DNA of 8,264 nt, taken from assembly GCA_002506015.1 (NCBI GenBank), contig DAWR01000217.1, forward strand, positions 1,385-9,648. Direction: 5' to 3'. Below the pieces are notes generated by a model. The model did not search any database, was not told the origin of the DNA, and worked only from the letters and a program-made list of their open reading frames with translations. This DNA is from Candidatus Methanogasteraceae archaeon UBA261 (GTDB lineage: Archaea > Halobacteriota > Methanosarcinia > Methanosarcinales > Methanogasteraceae). Shown piece after piece: positions 7,159-8,264 of this stretch. Position 1 is the stretch's first letter. The number at the start of each line of letters is the position of its first letter. The position numbers and the translations under genes were made by a program.

Positions 7159-7177
7159 CGATTTTTCAGTGAAATCG
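7159..7177 (+). terminator. Terminator-like hairpin with T5 after the AIRS gene
   Basis: CGATTT (7159-7164) pairs with AAATCG (7172-7177) over a seven-base loop, and T5 lies at 7162-7166, about 20 bases after the TGA stop. This is a plausible archaeal termination site. It could also act weakly on the opposite strand. Confidence 0.4.
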
Positions 7178-7359
7178 CCATGTCCATAGTGCTGCCAAAA
7201 AATAACCTGTTGCAATTCATTTCATGTGTCCATTTGTGCTAAATCGGCAGGAGAGATCATGGATGGCGCTAATAAACGAATCGCACGAATGTCGTGGATG
7301 TGGAGTGCCATCAGATAACTTTGCTATTACTTACTCCATATTATGTGGTGAGCGCTTAG

Positions 7360-7440
7360 ATTCTACCTCAGAGTCACGCAGAGGGTTGAAATCGGTCTCA
7401 AAACTCTTGCGTTCCGCAGCAGCCCTTTGCGGTGATAAAT
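7360..7440. repeat. Degenerate CGCAGAG / CTTTGCG palindromic element
   Basis: Inner arms CGCAGAGGG (7377-7385) and CCCTTTGCG (7423-7431) are complementary apart from one G-T pair. The outer arms, ACCTCAGAG (7365-7373) and CTTTGCGGT (7425-7433), also mirror each other imperfectly. The word set (CAGAG, CGCAGAG, TTGCG, CCGCAG, TTTGCGGTGA) resembles a dispersed non-coding repeat of CGCAGAG/CTTTGCG words common in bacterial and archaeal genomes. This copy looks decayed. The match to that repeat class is from memory. Confidence 0.45.
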
Positions 7441-7496
7441 CACTTGGTGTTCAGACAATGCAATCCCAATCGTAGTGGCCCGCGCCAGTAAACCCG

Positions 7497-7715
7497 TCAC
7501 TGCAGATCGCATGCGATCTTTGCATTCATGAGCAGATCATCGACCGTATTGATCAATGTCCCCAGTCTCGGCGCAGAGACCGTAATTGTCAGCGCGGAAT
7601 CTGTACTCGCAATCGTCATATTCGAGAGATTGTCCGGTGCAAGTGCCCTCTCGATGGTCGATGCGTTCGCAGATGCGATTGTGATCACTCCATGATACTT
7701 ATCCGTTGAATTCAC
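7497..7715 (-). CDS. pcc1: KEOPS complex subunit Pcc1
   Basis: A 72-residue protein, close to the usual size of archaeal Pcc1. Pcc1 is the small dimerising subunit of KEOPS (with Kae1, Bud32 and Cgi121), which makes N6-threonylcarbamoyl adenosine at position 37 of ANN-decoding tRNAs. Visible family features are ALAPDN at 24-29, a beta strand ALTITVSA and the C-terminal helix RLGTLINTVDDLLMNAKIA. The start chosen is GTG 7715-7713, which overlaps the TGA of carS as GTGA. GGATGTG (7727-7721) lies five bases upstream and matches the ribosome-site consensus in six of seven positions. The adjacent GTG at 7718 is a one-codon alternative. The open frame extends further upstream, but that part lies antiparallel-free inside carS in another frame and lacks Pcc1 character. 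Expression is likely coupled to carS. Confidence 0.85.
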   Translation of the reverse strand: MNSTDKYHGVITIASANASTIERALAPDNLSNMTIASTDSALTITVSAPRLGTLINTVDDLLMNAKIACDLQ

Positions 7716-8248
7716 CACGGCACATCCTTTTTTCCGAGTTTGTATCCAATTATATTGGTAATCCGGTGCATGATCGGTGTGATAATTAGAATCACCAGAA
7801 CAATCCATACTGTAAAGTTTGCGACGAACCATTCACGCTCAAAGAGAAACGTGAGTAACCATGCACCTGCCACAAAGTCCAGTTGATCCGCGATCGGAAG
7901 TGCTGCCCCGCGTGCAAGTCCGATTCTCCGTTTCACAAAGCTCATCCCGAGATCCCCGAGAAGCGACCCGATAGAGAGGCAGAGAACTGCTTTCATGGTC
8001 AATTCCGGGAAGAATTGCGGAAGTGTGCACTGTGACCCGATTGCCATTTGAATCAGTCCGATCGCAATCCCTGCGGCGCTTCCTCCGAAAAACCCGATGA
8101 ATGTCTTCCCATCACCGAGAACCCGCCTCCCGTCGGAGAAATTCCTGCCGAAATCGATGGGAGTGCCGCGTCCAACGGTTGCTGCGCACGGGTTCGGCAG
8201 GTATGCGGGCAGCATCAACCAGAACGCGGTAAGAATGATTTCAAACAC
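7712..8248 (-). CDS. carS: CDP-archaeol synthase (CTP:2,3-di-O-geranylgeranyl-glycerol-1-phosphate cytidylyltransferase)
   Basis: A 178-residue integral membrane enzyme that activates the unsaturated archaeal lipid precursor with CTP to give CDP-archaeol before polar head groups are added. Typical family motifs are MLPAYLPNP at 12-20, GTPIDFG at 28-34, DGRRVLGDGKTFIGFFGG around 39-56 and the late block GSLLGDLGMSF...RRIGLARG...DQLDF. Hydrophobic stretches near 4-17, 50-67, 87-100 and 143-157, plus one before the basic C-terminus, indicate a polytopic membrane protein of normal length. The start is GTG 8248-8246; the family usually begins exactly at this M-[LF]-E-[IV]-I position. No clear ribosome site is seen in the 16 bases left before the window edge, and the frame stays open there, so an upstream start or an overlapping upstream gene cannot be excluded. 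Its TGA overlaps pcc1 by four bases. Confidence 0.93.
   Translation of the reverse strand: MFEIILTAFWLMLPAYLPNPCAATVGRGTPIDFGRNFSDGRRVLGDGKTFIGFFGGSAAGIAIGLIQMAIGSQCTLPQFFPELTMKAVLCLSIGSLLGDLGMSFVKRRIGLARGAALPIADQLDFVAGAWLLTFLFEREWFVANFTVWIVLVILIITPIMHRITNIIGYKLGKKDVPW
7721..7727 (-). promoter_or_regulatory. Ribosome binding site for pcc1 inside carS
   Basis: On the minus strand this reads GGATGTG, one mismatch from GGAGGTG. It is five bases before GTG 7715, the same spacing as for the giant gene, and only two bases from GTG 7718. It therefore favours the 7715 start and translational coupling with carS. Confidence 0.5.
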
Positions 8249-8264
8249 AATTAGGATATCGGCG

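Larger units (their letters stand above)
7141..7496. other. Convergent intergenic region with no convincing gene
   Basis: 356 bases lie between the 3' ends of the AIRS gene and pcc1. They contain the terminator-like hairpin, an A6 run at 7197-7202 (T6 on the minus strand) and the palindromic repeat at 7360-7440. One reading frame, ATG 7263 to 7475 (+), would give 70 residues with CRGCG near its start and has an AGGAGAG at 7249-7255 seven bases upstream. However, its second half coincides with the repeat, no TATA box precedes it and I see no family match. I treat it as probably non-coding (about 0.2 that it is a gene). Confidence 0.6.

Noticed and set aside
7263..7475. Possible 70-residue gene with CRGCG motif in the convergent gap
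   Set aside because: It lacks a second CxxC pair, a promoter and any family match, and half of it is repeat sequence. It is noted under the intergenic entry only.
7716..7832. Upstream extension of pcc1 to ATG 7832
   Set aside because: The extra 39 residues overlap carS out of frame and do not look like Pcc1, whose normal length is met by the GTG 7715 start.

Overview
The window comes from an archaeon, most likely a methanogen-related euryarchaeon (Halobacteriota/Methanomicrobia-like). The clearest evidence is a CDP-archaeol synthase gene and a KEOPS Pcc1 gene, both tied to archaeal cell biology. Two genes have BRE/TATA elements placed for leaderless transcription, and an AIR-synthase-related protein of the kind seen in methanogens is present. 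Base composition looks balanced. No tRNA, rRNA, CRISPR array or transposase was seen.

Layout. Positions 85-5280 (+) hold one very large gene for a secreted protein of 1731 residues. In order it has a signal peptide, a von Willebrand A domain with an intact metal site, a gingipain-like (C25, caspase-fold) cysteine peptidase with a visible His/Cys pair, a region resembling the C25 propeptide but placed after the catalytic domain, a beta-sandwich-like region, four copies of an unnamed repeat, DUF11-like and CARDB-like domains, and a five-bladed beta-propeller that closes at the last residues. A strong GC hairpin follows it. Positions 5462-5677 (+) hold a small Cys-rich protein with an acidic tail. 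It has its own promoter, whose TATA element is flanked by a perfect 8-bp inverted repeat, and a weak terminator. Positions 5791-7140 (+) hold an AIR-synthase/HypE/SelD-superfamily protein with its own promoter. Positions 7141-7496 are a convergent intergenic region with a likely terminator hairpin and a degenerate palindromic repeat. Positions 7497-8248 (-) hold a two-gene unit, carS then pcc1, overlapping by four bases.

How the genes relate. There is no sign of one operon across the window. The large surface protein, the small Cys-rich protein and the AIRS protein each appear to be transcribed alone. carS (membrane lipid synthesis) and pcc1 (tRNA t6A modification) are translationally coupled housekeeping genes on the other strand. 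The most unusual object is the VWA-C25-repeat-propeller protein; the most specific regulatory signal is the inverted repeat around the TATA box at 5411-5448.
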